Notes under the pieces: model-generated
The model's database searches: none
The model's input: only the letters and a program-made list of their open reading frames with translations
What the model was told of the DNA's origin: nothing
Assembly: GCF_001905665.1 (NCBI RefSeq)
Contig: NZ_LIVX01000001.1
Coordinates: 1,146,869-1,210,868, forward strand
Source of the DNA: Streptomyces sp. CB02261
GTDB taxonomy: Bacteria > Actinomycetota > Actinomycetes > Streptomycetales > Streptomycetaceae
Reading direction: 5' to 3'
Length of the DNA: 64,000 nt
Part shown: one piece after another, positions 7,922 to 15,866 of the stretch
How the letters are laid out: every line of letters begins with the position of its first letter
Position numbering within the stretch: position 1 is the first letter of the stretch
Program-made: the position numbers and the translations under genes

Positions 7922-9195
7922 TGTGCCGCGTCGGGCAGCAGCCCGAGCCCCACGGCACCGGCGGCGACGAGGCCTCGAACATCGCGTTCACCGCCCTCCT
8001 CGAGGACAGCGCCGAGGAGCTGTACGAGAGCGCCCCGTGCGGGTACCTGTCGACGATGCTGGACGGCACCATCGCGAAGATCAACGCCACGCTCCTGGGC
8101 TGGCTCGGTCTGGAGCGGGAGGCCGTGATCGGCCGCATGCGGTTCACCGACCTGCTGACCGTGGGCGGCAAGCTATACCACGAGACCCACTTCGCGCCGC
8201 TGCTGCGCATGCAGGGCGAGATCGGCGGCATCGCCCTGGAGATGCGGCACGCCGACGGCGGCCGCCTGCCGGTCCTGATCTCCTCGGCGGTCAAGTACGG
8301 CGCCTCCGGCGAACCGCTGCTGATCCGCACCACCGTCTTCGACGCCCGCGACCGCCGCGCCTACGAAGAGGAACTCCTGCGGGCCCAGAAGGCCGCCGAG
8401 CAGGCCCACCGGGAGGCGGAGGCCGACCGCGCCCGGCTGCAGGACGCCCTCGCCGTGCTCCAGGCGTCGCTGCTGCCCGACACCCTGCCGCCGATCCCCG
8501 GGGTGGAGACGGCCGCCCACTACCGCACGGCCTCCCCCGACCGGCTGGGCGGCGACTTCTACGACGTCATCCCCCTCGGCGGCGGACGCTTCGCCTTCTT
8601 CCTGGGCGACGTCTGCGGCAAGGGCCCCCAGGCCGCGGCGGTCACCTCGCTGACCCGCTACACCCTGCGCGCCGCCCTCCTGCACGACCCCGACCCGGTG
8701 GCCGCGCTCTCGACGCTCAACACCGTGCTCCACGAGCGCTACAGCGGCGGCGACCCGCGGTACTGCACCGCCGTCGTCGGGGTCATCGAGCCCGACCCGG
8801 CCACCGGGCGCGCCGCCGTCCGCATCGCCTCGGGCGGCCACCCGTCGGCCCTCGTCCTGCGGGGCGACGGCACCGCGGACTTCCTGCCGACCCCGGGCGG
8901 TCTCCTCGTGGGCATCCTGCCCACCGCGCCCTTCGCCACCGCCACCACCACCCTGGCCCCCGGTGACACGTTCCTGCTCTACACCGACGGCCTCACCGAG
9001 GCCCGCACCGGCCGCGGCCGTGCCGAGCTGTACGGGGACGAGGCCCTGCGCGCCTTCGTCACCCGCCACGCGGGCAGACCGCCCCACGAGGTCATCGAGG
9101 CCCTGACCGCCCTGCTGGACGGCTTCGGCGAGGGTCTGGACGACGACACCGCCCTGCTCGCCCTCGGCGTGCCTACGACCAAGAGCCCGGAATGA
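7921..9195 (+). CDS. rsbP: PAS domain / PP2C (SpoIIE-type) phosphatase, RsbP-like
   Basis: A 424-residue sensor phosphatase. A PAS domain (about 28-145) is followed by a Lys/Ala/Glu-rich coiled coil (146-180) and a SpoIIE/PPM phosphatase domain (about 185-420). The metal-binding motifs GDFYD (211-215), GDVCGKG (229-235), ASGGHPSALV and the C-terminal DDDTALL are all present, so it should be active. RsbP-type phosphatases dephosphorylate an RsbV-type anti-anti-sigma factor, which then frees a sigma factor from its kinase. The flanking genes encode exactly the hydrolase upstream and the STAS protein downstream. The start is the ATG overlapping the upstream TGA; its 3' end overlaps the next gene by 4 bases (ATGA). 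Confidence 0.9.
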   Translation: MCRVGQQPEPHGTGGDEASNIAFTALLEDSAEELYESAPCGYLSTMLDGTIAKINATLLGWLGLEREAVIGRMRFTDLLTVGGKLYHETHFAPLLRMQGEIGGIALEMRHADGGRLPVLISSAVKYGASGEPLLIRTTVFDARDRRAYEEELLRAQKAAEQAHREAEADRARLQDALAVLQASLLPDTLPPIPGVETAAHYRTASPDRLGGDFYDVIPLGGGRFAFFLGDVCGKGPQAAAVTSLTRYTLRAALLHDPDPVAALSTLNTVLHERYSGGDPRYCTAVVGVIEPDPATGRAAVRIASGGHPSALVLRGDGTADFLPTPGGLLVGILPTAPFATATTTLAPGDTFLLYTDGLTEARTGRGRAELYGDEALRAFVTRHAGRPPHEVIEALTALLDGFGEGLDDDTALLALGVPTTKSPE

Positions 9196-9530
9196 CACCG
9201 CTGAGAATCATCATCCGCGAGGCCGCGACCGGCCCGGTCCTGCAGGTCGTCGGCGAACTCGACTACACGACCGCCACGCAGCTGCGGGAGACGGTCGCCG
9301 GCGTCACCCTCCGGCCGGGTCTGCGCCTCGTGCTCGACCTGGGGGGCATGGAGTTCTGCGACTCCAGCGGCATCACCGCCCTGCTCGCCGCCCGCGCGCT
9401 CGCCCTCGCCGCCGGGGCGGACATCGCCCTCGCCGCCGTGCCCGCGCGCACCCTTCGCATCCTGAACATCGTGGGTCTCGACCAGGTCTTCACCCTCCAC
9501 CCCGACAGCGAGTCCGCCACCCGGCCCTGA
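9192..9530 (+). CDS. STAS domain anti-anti-sigma factor, RsbV-like
   Basis: This 112-residue single STAS domain protein carries the conserved EFCDSSGITALLAA loop. Ser58 in DSSG is the expected phosphorylation site that a partner anti-sigma kinase would modify and the upstream RsbP-like phosphatase would reverse. The unphosphorylated form would bind the anti-sigma factor and release its sigma factor. The ATG overlaps the phosphatase stop (ATGA), so expression is coupled. No anti-sigma kinase or sigma factor gene is adjacent, so the target lies elsewhere in the genome. Confidence 0.9.
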   Translation: MTPLRIIIREAATGPVLQVVGELDYTTATQLRETVAGVTLRPGLRLVLDLGGMEFCDSSGITALLAARALALAAGADIALAAVPARTLRILNIVGLDQVFTLHPDSESATRP

Positions 9531-9560
9531 GAGCGGCGCCCCGGCCGGGCCCGCCCTCGG

Positions 9561-9626
9561 TCGTCGTACGCCGCGCGAGTCGTCGTACGTGGAGTCGGTC
9601 GTCGTACCAGGCGTCAGTCGTCGTAC
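9561..9626. repeat. Four 9-mer direct repeats at 19-bp spacing
   Basis: TCGTCGTAC occurs at 9561, 9580, 9599 and 9618, exactly 19 bases apart each time. The last copy forms the final codons of nnaR (read as YDD on the minus strand); the other three lie in the gap between the convergent STAS gene and nnaR. The spacer sequence between the 9-mers is not conserved. Confidence 0.75.
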
Positions 9627-10750
9627 TTCGCGTCCGCCGAGGGATCAAGGGCCAGCCGGTACCCCCGCTTCACCACCGTCTGGATGAGCTTCGGCGTCCC
9701 CAGCGCCGTCCGCAGGCGCGCCATCGCCGTCTCCACCGCGTGCTCGTCCCGGCCCGCGCCGGGCAGGGCCCGCAGCAGGTCGGCCCGGGAGACCACCCAG
9801 CCGGGCCGGCGGGCGAGCAGGCCGAGGAGGGCCATTCCGGCGGGCGGTACGGGCCGCAGGGCGCCGTCGACGAGGACGGCGTGGCCGCGGACCTCCACCC
9901 GGTGCCCCGCCACCGGCAGGACCCGCGAGCGGGCGGGCAGCTCCTTGCAGAGCAGCTGGACGAGCGGCCCGAGCCGGAACCGCTCCGGCTGGTACGTGTC
10001 GATGCCCTCGGCCTGGAGCGGCAGCGCCGTCACGGACCCGACGCACACCGCGAGCACCTCGTGCCGCAGCACGGCGACGAGCGCGTCCCGTACGCCCTTC
10101 TCCTCGGCCCGGGAGAGCAGCGACGCAGCCGCCGGGGCGCTGGTGAAGGTGACGGCGTCCAGGCCGCCCGCGAGGGTCGCGTCGAGCAGCCGGTCGAGCG
10201 GGCCGGTGTCCTCCGGCGGCATCCAGCGGTAGACGGGGACGCCGACGACCTCGGCCCCGGCGACGGTGAGCGCCTCCACGAAGCCGGGCAGCGGCTCCCC
10301 GTGCAGCTGGAGCGCGATCCGGCGCCCGGCGACGCCTTCGGCGAGGAGGCGGTCGAGGACCTCGGCCATGGACTCCGAGCTGGGCGACCAGGACTCGGTG
10401 AGTCCGGCGGCCCGTACGGCCCCCTTGACCTTGGGTCCCCGGGCGAGGAGTTCGACGTCCCGCAGGACGGCGAGGAGCTCCTCGCCGTGTCCCCAGCCCT
10501 CGGCCGCCTCGACCCACCCCCGGAAGCCGATCGCCGTGGTGGCGACGACGACGTCCGGGGCGTGGTCGAGGAGTTCCTTGGTGGCGGCGAGGAGTTCGGT
10601 GTCGTCCGCGAGCGGCACGATCCGCAGGGCGGGGCCGTGGACGACGGCGGCACCGCGCCGGCGCAGCAGCGCGATGAGTTCGTCCGCGCGTCGGGCCGCG
10701 GTGACGCCGACGGTGAAGCCGGCGAGGGGGCCGTGTTCTTGCTCGTCCAT
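9614..10750 (-). CDS. nnaR: Uroporphyrinogen-III synthase-like / winged-helix transcriptional regulator (NnaR type)
   Basis: The 378 residues hold a HemD-like uroporphyrinogen-III synthase fold (about 8-260, starting PLAGFTVGVTAARRADEL) fused to an OmpR-type winged helix (about 285-372, with GMALLGLLARRPGWVVSR and LIQTVVKRGYRL). This fusion is the NnaR type, known in Streptomyces coelicolor as a co-activator, with GlnR, of nitrate/nitrite assimilation genes. It lies directly downstream of narK on the same strand, which supports that role. The start is uncertain: the ATG at 10750 begins the conserved domain but has a poor ribosome binding site. An ATG at 10828, 6 bases after the narK stop with AAGGTG upstream, would add 26 residues. 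Confidence 0.85.
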   Translation of the reverse strand: MDEQEHGPLAGFTVGVTAARRADELIALLRRRGAAVVHGPALRIVPLADDTELLAATKELLDHAPDVVVATTAIGFRGWVEAAEGWGHGEELLAVLRDVELLARGPKVKGAVRAAGLTESWSPSSESMAEVLDRLLAEGVAGRRIALQLHGEPLPGFVEALTVAGAEVVGVPVYRWMPPEDTGPLDRLLDATLAGGLDAVTFTSAPAAASLLSRAEEKGVRDALVAVLRHEVLAVCVGSVTALPLQAEGIDTYQPERFRLGPLVQLLCKELPARSRVLPVAGHRVEVRGHAVLVDGALRPVPPAGMALLGLLARRPGWVVSRADLLRALPGAGRDEHAVETAMARLRTALGTPKLIQTVVKRGYRLALDPSADAKYDD

Positions 10751-10834
10751 GGGGCCAGAGCCTGACGGGGACGCGTGACAGACTCGGTTCGCCTGTATTT
10801 CCTGGTCGTTACGGTCCGCGCCGGGCATCCGACA

Positions 10835-12193
10835 TCACACCTTCGCGTAACCGGTCCGGGGCTCCGCCTCGGTGACCGCCTCGGCGGTCGCGGGGACGGC
10901 GGTGGGGCGCCGAAGGTATACCGCCCAGGTGACGGCCATGCAGGCCGCGTAGAAGGCCAGGAAGCCGATGAAGGCCCCGGTGCCGGTCCCGGCGGTCTGG
11001 AAGGACTGGCGGAAGGCGAGGTTGATGCCGAGTCCGCCGAGCGCGCCGACCGCCCCGATGATGCCCATGGCGGCCCCGGAGAGACGCCGGCCGTAGGCCT
11101 CCGCCGTGTCGCCCGAGAGCCCCTTGCGGTGGCCCTGGGCGAGGAAGATCGCCGGGATCATCTTGAAGGTGGAGCCGTTGCCGAGGCCGCTGAGGGCGAA
11201 GAGGGCGATGAAGCCGACGAGGAAGACGGCGAGCGACTCGGTCACGGAGGCGTAGATCACCACTCCGGTCGCGGCGGCCATCGCGGCGAAGGTCCCCAGG
11301 GTGATGCGGGCGCCGCCGTGCCGGTCGGCGAGGGAGCCGCCGATGGGCCGGATCAGCGAGCCGAGCAGCGGGCCGATGAAGGTGAGGGAGGCCGCCTGGA
11401 GCGGGGTGCGTCCGAACTGGGTCTGGAGCACGAGGCCGAAGGCGAAGCTGTAGCCGATGAAGGAGCCGAAGCAGCCGATGTACAGGAAGGCCATGATCCA
11501 GGTGTGGCGGGCCCGCACGGCCTCCTTCGCGGCCCCGGTGTCGTTCTTGACGGGGGCGAGGTTGTCCATGAAGAGGGCGGAGCACACGGCGGCGACCACG
11601 ATCAGGGGGAGGTAGACGCCGAGCACGATCCTCGGGTGCATGGCGCCCGCGGTGCCGATGACGAGAAGGCCGACGAGCTGGACGACGGGGACGCCGATGT
11701 TGCCGCCGCCCGCGTTGAGTCCGAGCGCCCAGCCCTTCTTCCGCAGCGGGAAGAAGGCGTTGATGTTGGTCATCGAGGAGGCGAAGTTGCCGCCGCCGAC
11801 GCCGGTGAGCGCCGCCACCACGACGAAGGTGGTGTACGAGGTGCCGGGCTCCATCACCGCGAAGGCGAGGCCGGTGGGCAGCAGGAGCATCAGGGCGCTG
11901 AAGATGGTCCAGTTACGGCCGCCGAAGCGGGCGACGGCGAAGGTGTACGGGATCCGGATCAGCGCGCCGACGAAGGTCGCGGTCGCGATCAGGAAGAACT
12001 TCCCGGCCGGGTCGATGCCGTACTGCGGCCCCATGAAGAGCACCATGACCGACCACAGGCTCCAGATCGAGAAGCCGATGTGCTCGGAGAGGACGGAGAA
12101 GATCAGGTTCCGTCGTGCGATCCGCTCCCCTTTCTCGCGCCAGAAGGTCTCGTCCTCCGGCTCCCACTGCTCGATCCACCGGCCGCCGCCCAT
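10835..12193 (-). CDS. narK: Nitrate/nitrite transporter, NarK family (MFS)
   Basis: A 452-residue, about 12-helix major facilitator of the nitrate-nitrite porter family. Both nitrate signature motifs are present: GVGGGNFASSMTNINAFFP near the middle and GLGNGSTFKMIPAIF in the second half. It would import nitrate or exchange nitrate for nitrite across the cytoplasmic membrane. Start: the ATG at 12193 has GGAGG 7 bases upstream; an upstream in-frame start gives a non-membrane Arg-rich extension and was rejected. It forms an operon with the NnaR-type regulator downstream. A GlnR-like site lies about 100 bases upstream. Confidence 0.92.
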   Translation of the reverse strand: MGGGRWIEQWEPEDETFWREKGERIARRNLIFSVLSEHIGFSIWSLWSVMVLFMGPQYGIDPAGKFFLIATATFVGALIRIPYTFAVARFGGRNWTIFSALMLLLPTGLAFAVMEPGTSYTTFVVVAALTGVGGGNFASSMTNINAFFPLRKKGWALGLNAGGGNIGVPVVQLVGLLVIGTAGAMHPRIVLGVYLPLIVVAAVCSALFMDNLAPVKNDTGAAKEAVRARHTWIMAFLYIGCFGSFIGYSFAFGLVLQTQFGRTPLQAASLTFIGPLLGSLIRPIGGSLADRHGGARITLGTFAAMAAATGVVIYASVTESLAVFLVGFIALFALSGLGNGSTFKMIPAIFLAQGHRKGLSGDTAEAYGRRLSGAAMGIIGAVGALGGLGINLAFRQSFQTAGTGTGAFIGFLAFYAACMAVTWAVYLRRPTAVPATAEAVTEAEPRTGYAKV

Positions 12194-12290
12194 GTCGTAC
12201 CTCCGCGGGTGTCGGGTCCTGGGGCGTCCACAGCCCCGGTCCACCTGCCACAGAGGCTAGAGAGGCCGCGTTTCGGCCCGATGCCGAGAG

Positions 12291-12306
12291 GTGACGGGAA
12301 CGGAAC
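12291..12306 (+). promoter_or_regulatory. GlnR-like box upstream of narK
   Basis: GTGAC (12291-12295), six bases, then GGAAC (12302-12306) fits the actinobacterial GlnR half-site pattern GTnAC-N6-GnAAC. It lies 98-113 bases upstream of the narK start. A single match of this degeneracy can occur by chance in GC-rich DNA. Confidence 0.4.
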
Positions 12307-12354
12307 CTTGCTCTCACCCGGCGCGGACACCCACTGTGAGCGCCTGCGGGCCGC

Positions 12355-13323
12355 TCAGGCCAGCCCCGGCTCGGCTTCCGGCAGCCAGGAGCCGGGGGGC
12401 CGTTCCAGCCAACCCTCCGCCGCGCCGAGCTCCGCCGCGGCGGTCCGCAGGGCGTCGAGACCGGGATGACGCAGCCCCTTGCGCCACACCAGGCTCACGG
12501 GTGACAGGGGTACGGGGTCGGTGAGCGGTCGCAGGACACAGCCCGGCATGGGCGGGAAGTCGACGACGGCGAGCACCGGGTTGCGGTGCTTGGCCATGAT
12601 GCGGCGGAACTCCTCGTGGCCGACCGCGAGCGGCGCGGGCGGGGCGACCTCGATGCCGCGCCCGGCGAAGAGGCGGGCGGCGAGGTCGGTCCACTCCGGG
12701 GTGCGGTCGTTCCCCGCGCCCGCGTAGACCCGTTCCCCGGCGAGGCCCGCGAGCGGCACCTCGGGCAGGCCGGCCAGCGGATGGTCCTCGGGGAGGATCA
12801 CCGCCATCCGCTCGTACCGTACGAACTGGGAGTCGAGCCGGGCCCGCAGCCCCGCTTCGAGCCCGCCGTACCGGCCGAAGGAGGTGTCGAGCCGGCCGGC
12901 GAGGATGTCCCGGACCGCGCCGGTGAGCCCGCTCTCGTAGCGGGCCATCAGTTCCTGCTCCGGGGCGAGTTCACGGGCCCGGCGCAGGACGCGCTCCTGG
13001 GCGAGACCCGGGCTGTTGAGGTCGACGAGGAGGGGCCGGGGCGCGGCGCGGAAGGCGTCGGTCAGCTCGTCGTGGGCGGCCAGCACCCGTCGCGCGTACG
13101 GCAGGAGGCGCTCCCCGTCCGGAGTGAGGGCGACCTGCCGGGTGGTCCGTACGAAGAGTTCCGCGCCCAGCTCGCGCTCCAGGCGCCGGATGTCGCGGCT
13201 GAGGGCCTGCTGGGCGACGTAGAGGCGGGCCGCGGCGCGGGTGAAGTGCAGTTCCTCGGCGACGGCGGTGAAGGCGCGCACGAGGCGGGGGTCGATGTCG
13301 TACGAGGACGGGGTGGCGGACAC
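12355..13323 (-). CDS. LysR family transcriptional regulator
   Basis: About 322 residues. The N-terminal LysR helix-turn-helix reads LVRAFTAVAEELHFTRAAAR then LYVAQQALSRDIRRLERELG and LFVRTTRQVALTPDGERLL. The effector-binding domain follows (about 95-295). It is transcribed divergently from the MFS gene that starts 84 bases away, the usual LysR arrangement, so it probably controls that exporter. The start is not well defined: GTG at 13323 gives MSATPSSYD; GTG at 13341 would add six residues; neither has a good ribosome binding site. A TTTAACAACAC segment at 13331-13341 is a possible T-N11-A type site. Confidence 0.88.
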   Translation of the reverse strand: MSATPSSYDIDPRLVRAFTAVAEELHFTRAAARLYVAQQALSRDIRRLERELGAELFVRTTRQVALTPDGERLLPYARRVLAAHDELTDAFRAAPRPLLVDLNSPGLAQERVLRRARELAPEQELMARYESGLTGAVRDILAGRLDTSFGRYGGLEAGLRARLDSQFVRYERMAVILPEDHPLAGLPEVPLAGLAGERVYAGAGNDRTPEWTDLAARLFAGRGIEVAPPAPLAVGHEEFRRIMAKHRNPVLAVVDFPPMPGCVLRPLTDPVPLSPVSLVWRKGLRHPGLDALRTAAAELGAAEGWLERPPGSWLPEAEPGLA

Positions 13324-13406
13324 CGCGGCATTTAACAACACAGGCGCGTGAATGGCCACCGAACAGGTGTTGGACCCGCCCGGCCCGCGCCCGCGAGCCT
13401 TGATCC

Positions 13407-14720
13407 ATGCCGCTACCGGAGCTCCCCCCGACCCCGGCGGGCCCGGCCCCCGCCCCCCGCCACGCCGAACGACCGCCGACCACCCCCGGCCACCGCGCAG
13501 GCCCGCCCGCCGTCCCCCACGCGCGCGAGAAGCGGCCCGCCGCCGACCGCCCACGGCCGCCCGCCGCCACCCGCAGCCCCTACCTCCGCCTCTTCGCCGT
13601 CCCCGGCACCCGCGCCTTCACGGCCGGCAATCTGATCGCCCGGCTGCCCATGGGCATGTTCGGCGTCAGCGCCGTCATCATGATCGCGGCGGCCTACGAC
13701 TCGTACGCGCTGGCCGGTGCCGTCATCGCCACCGGCACCGGCGCCGGGGCCCTCACCGCCCCCTGGATCGCCCGGCTCGTCGACCGGTACGGCCAGGCGC
13801 GGATCGCCGTCCCCGCCACCGCCTACGCGGTCCTGGGCCATCTGACCCTGCTGCTCTGCGTCCACGAGCGGGCGCCCGTCTGGGCCCTCTTCGCCACGAC
13901 CGCCCTCACCGCCACGAGCCCCAACACGGGCGGCATGTCACGGGCCCGCTGGGCCCACCTCTTCCGGGGCGACCGCGACGCCCTCCACACCGCCAACGCC
14001 TTCGAACAGGCCGTCGACGAGCTCTGCTTCATGCTCGGCCCGGTCGTCGCCGCGCTCCTCTGCTCGACCCTCTTCCCCGAGGCGGGCACCCTCGTCGCCG
14101 CCACCCTCTTCCTCGGCGGGGTCCTGGTCTTCGCCGCCCAGCGCTCCACCGAACCGCCGGTCGCGCCGCGCACCACCGCCGGATCTCCGCTGCGGGCCCC
14201 CGGCATGCTCCCCCTCCTCGCGGTCTTCCTCGCCACCGGGGCGGTCTTCGGGTCCATGGAGGTGGTCACCCTCGCGTACGTGGACGGGCCCGTCGCCGGC
14301 CCCGTCCTCGCCCTCCAGGCCGCCGGATCCTGCGCCGCGGGCCTCCTCTACGGCCGCTCCCACCGCACCGTACGGCTGCGCACCTGTCTGACCGCGATGG
14401 CCGCCCTGATGACGCTGCCCCTGCTGGCCGCCTCGACCGGTTCGCTGCTCGCCCTCGCCGCCGGTCTCCTGCTCGCGGGCATGGCGACGGCTCCGACGAT
14501 GGTGACGGGCATGGGGCTGGTCCAGCGCATGACGCCGCCGTCCCAGCTCAACGAGGGCCTGACCCTCGCCGTGACCGCCCTCCTCGGCGGCATCGCGGCC
14601 GGCTCCGCCACCGGGGGCTGGGCCGCCGACCACGCCCCGTTCCCCGCCTTCGGCTTCCTGATCCCGGTCGCGGCGGCGAGCCTGGCCCTGGCGCTGTGCG
14701 CGACGAGGACGCGGGCATGA
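13407..14720 (+). CDS. MFS transporter
   Basis: This 437-residue protein has a 55-residue Pro/Ala/Arg-rich cytosolic N-terminus and then about 12 hydrophobic helices. The loop IARLVDRYGQARIAVPATAY resembles the MFS motif-A loop. It belongs to the drug/solute efflux-type MFS; the substrate is unknown. The long Pro-rich N-terminus is unusual and may mean translation really begins closer to the first helix (SPYLRLFAVPGTRAFTAGNL), since no ribosome binding site supports the ATG at 13407. A LysR regulator is divergent upstream. Downstream is a 16-bp hairpin shared with ssrA. Confidence 0.82.
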   Translation: MPLPELPPTPAGPAPAPRHAERPPTTPGHRAGPPAVPHAREKRPAADRPRPPAATRSPYLRLFAVPGTRAFTAGNLIARLPMGMFGVSAVIMIAAAYDSYALAGAVIATGTGAGALTAPWIARLVDRYGQARIAVPATAYAVLGHLTLLLCVHERAPVWALFATTALTATSPNTGGMSRARWAHLFRGDRDALHTANAFEQAVDELCFMLGPVVAALLCSTLFPEAGTLVAATLFLGGVLVFAAQRSTEPPVAPRTTAGSPLRAPGMLPLLAVFLATGAVFGSMEVVTLAYVDGPVAGPVLALQAAGSCAAGLLYGRSHRTVRLRTCLTAMAALMTLPLLAASTGSLLALAAGLLLAGMATAPTMVTGMGLVQRMTPPSQLNEGLTLAVTALLGGIAAGSATGGWAADHAPFPAFGFLIPVAAASLALALCATRTRA

Positions 14721-14734
14721 GGACGCGGGCATGA

Positions 14735-14770
14735 CGAAGGCCCGGCAGTCTGACGACTGCCGGGCCTTCG
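14735..14770. terminator. Bidirectional terminator between the MFS gene and ssrA
   Basis: A perfect 16-bp stem (14735-14750 with 14755-14770) with a 4-nt loop TGAC and CGAAGG/CCTTCG ends. It lies 15 bases after the MFS stop and about 47 bases beyond the ssrA 3' end, so it can end both transcripts. Confidence 0.85.
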
Positions 14771-14816
14771 CCCACATGGGATGAGGTGTCCGAGCGGGCA
14801 AGCCCCTCGGACGCTC

Positions 14817-15208
14817 GGTGGAGATGGCGGGAATCGAACCCGCGTCCAACGGTACGGAAACAGAGCTTCTCCGTGTGCAGTCCGCTACGAGTTTCTCAGC
14901 CCCGGAGATCACGCGGACAAGTCTCCGACGGGCTCAGTCACTGTTTGATTTCCCTCCAACCCCCGTGACCGGGGTGAGAGGTTTAGATCCCTAAATGACG
15001 CCAGGATCCGGGTCGGGACCACCCCCGGGCTGACGCTCCTCACAGAGGCTTCTTGTCGTTACCTAAAATTAGGCAGCGAGGGCGAAGCGGGAGTTATCGC
15101 TCTTGGAGTTGGCGATTATTGGTTGCGACATATGGTTAACGAGATCATTGCCGCTTCCTCGACACGCTTCCTCTGCATCGGTATCCGCTGTCGAAACCGA
15201 TCATCCCC
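14817..15208 (-). ncRNA. ssrA: Transfer-messenger RNA (tmRNA)
   Basis: tmRNA rescues stalled ribosomes and tags the nascent peptide for proteolysis. The 5' end GGGGATGATCGGTTTCGACAG and the 3' end GGGTTCGATTCCCGCCATCTCC are the conserved tRNA-like ends. GGGGATG (15208-15202) pairs with CATCTCC (14826-14820) as the 7-bp acceptor stem with one G-U pair. The tag frame, in the middle on the minus strand (about 15075-15116), reads ANSKSDNSRFALAA followed by TAA, a typical actinobacterial tag ending in ALAA. The gene encodes ACC but not the final A, so CCA completion is needed. smpB lies just upstream on the same strand. Confidence 0.95.
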
Positions 15209-15308
15209 ATGTTCATTTTTCAAAGCGCACGCCCCTTGCGAGGTGTGCACGGCCCATCGTACGTGACCGACGGCCGCTGTCGCCAGCGTATTACCCGCTG
15301 CCGCGCCG
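15209..15308 (-). promoter_or_regulatory. ssrA promoter region
   Basis: Between smpB and the mature tmRNA 5' end the minus strand carries TACGAT, a good -10 hexamer, preceded after 18 bases by TGGCGA. Transcription would start about 45 bases before the mature end, leaving a leader for RNase P removal. This allows tmRNA to be made apart from smpB. Confidence 0.45.
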
Positions 15309-15848
15309 CTACGCGATCTTGGCGGCGCGCTGCCTGCGCTTGGCCGCCGCGATGGCCCGGTTGGTCTCACGGGTGTCCTGCTTCTCCCGCAGGGTCTGCC
15401 GCTTGTCGAACTCCTTCTTGCCCTTGGCGAGCGCGATCTCGACCTTGACCCGGCCGTTCAGGAAGTAGAGCGCGAGGGGCACGATCGTGTGACCGGTCTC
15501 CTGCGACTTCGACTCCAGCTTGTCGATCTCCTCGCGGTGCAGCAGCAGCTTCCGCTTCCGCTTCGCCGAGTGGTTGGTCCAGCTGCCCTGCATGTACTCG
15601 GGCACATGGATGTTGTGCAGCCACGCCTCGTGGTTGTCGATCTGCACGAAGCCGTCGACCAGCGAGGCGCGGCCCATCCGCAGCGACTTCACCTCGGTGC
15701 CCATGAGGACCACACCGCACTCGTACGTGTCGACGATGTGGTAGTCGTGGCGCGCCTTCTTGTTCTGCGCGATGAGCTTGCGCTCGGGCGCCTTGTCCTG
15801 GTTCTTCTTGGCAGGCTTGCCCTGCACGTTCACGAGTCCCTTTGCCAT
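15309..15848 (-). CDS. smpB: SsrA-binding protein SmpB
   Basis: SmpB binds the tRNA-like domain of tmRNA and brings it to stalled ribosomes. The core is unmistakable: [39 protein letters not shown] and the basic tail [20 protein letters not shown]. At 179 residues it is about 20 longer than the usual 155-160, with an extra N-terminus rich in Lys, Gln and Asn before the conserved [10 protein letters not shown]. The ATG at 15848 has no evident ribosome binding site. No better start exists before the conserved core except non-ATG codons. The gene precedes ssrA and follows the protease gene by 18 bases. Confidence 0.95.
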   Translation of the reverse strand: MAKGLVNVQGKPAKKNQDKAPERKLIAQNKKARHDYHIVDTYECGVVLMGTEVKSLRMGRASLVDGFVQIDNHEAWLHNIHVPEYMQGSWTNHSAKRKRKLLLHREEIDKLESKSQETGHTIVPLALYFLNGRVKVEIALAKGKKEFDKRQTLREKQDTRETNRAIAAAKRRQRAAKIA

Positions 15849-15866
15849 AGTGCGGTCATTTTCGCA

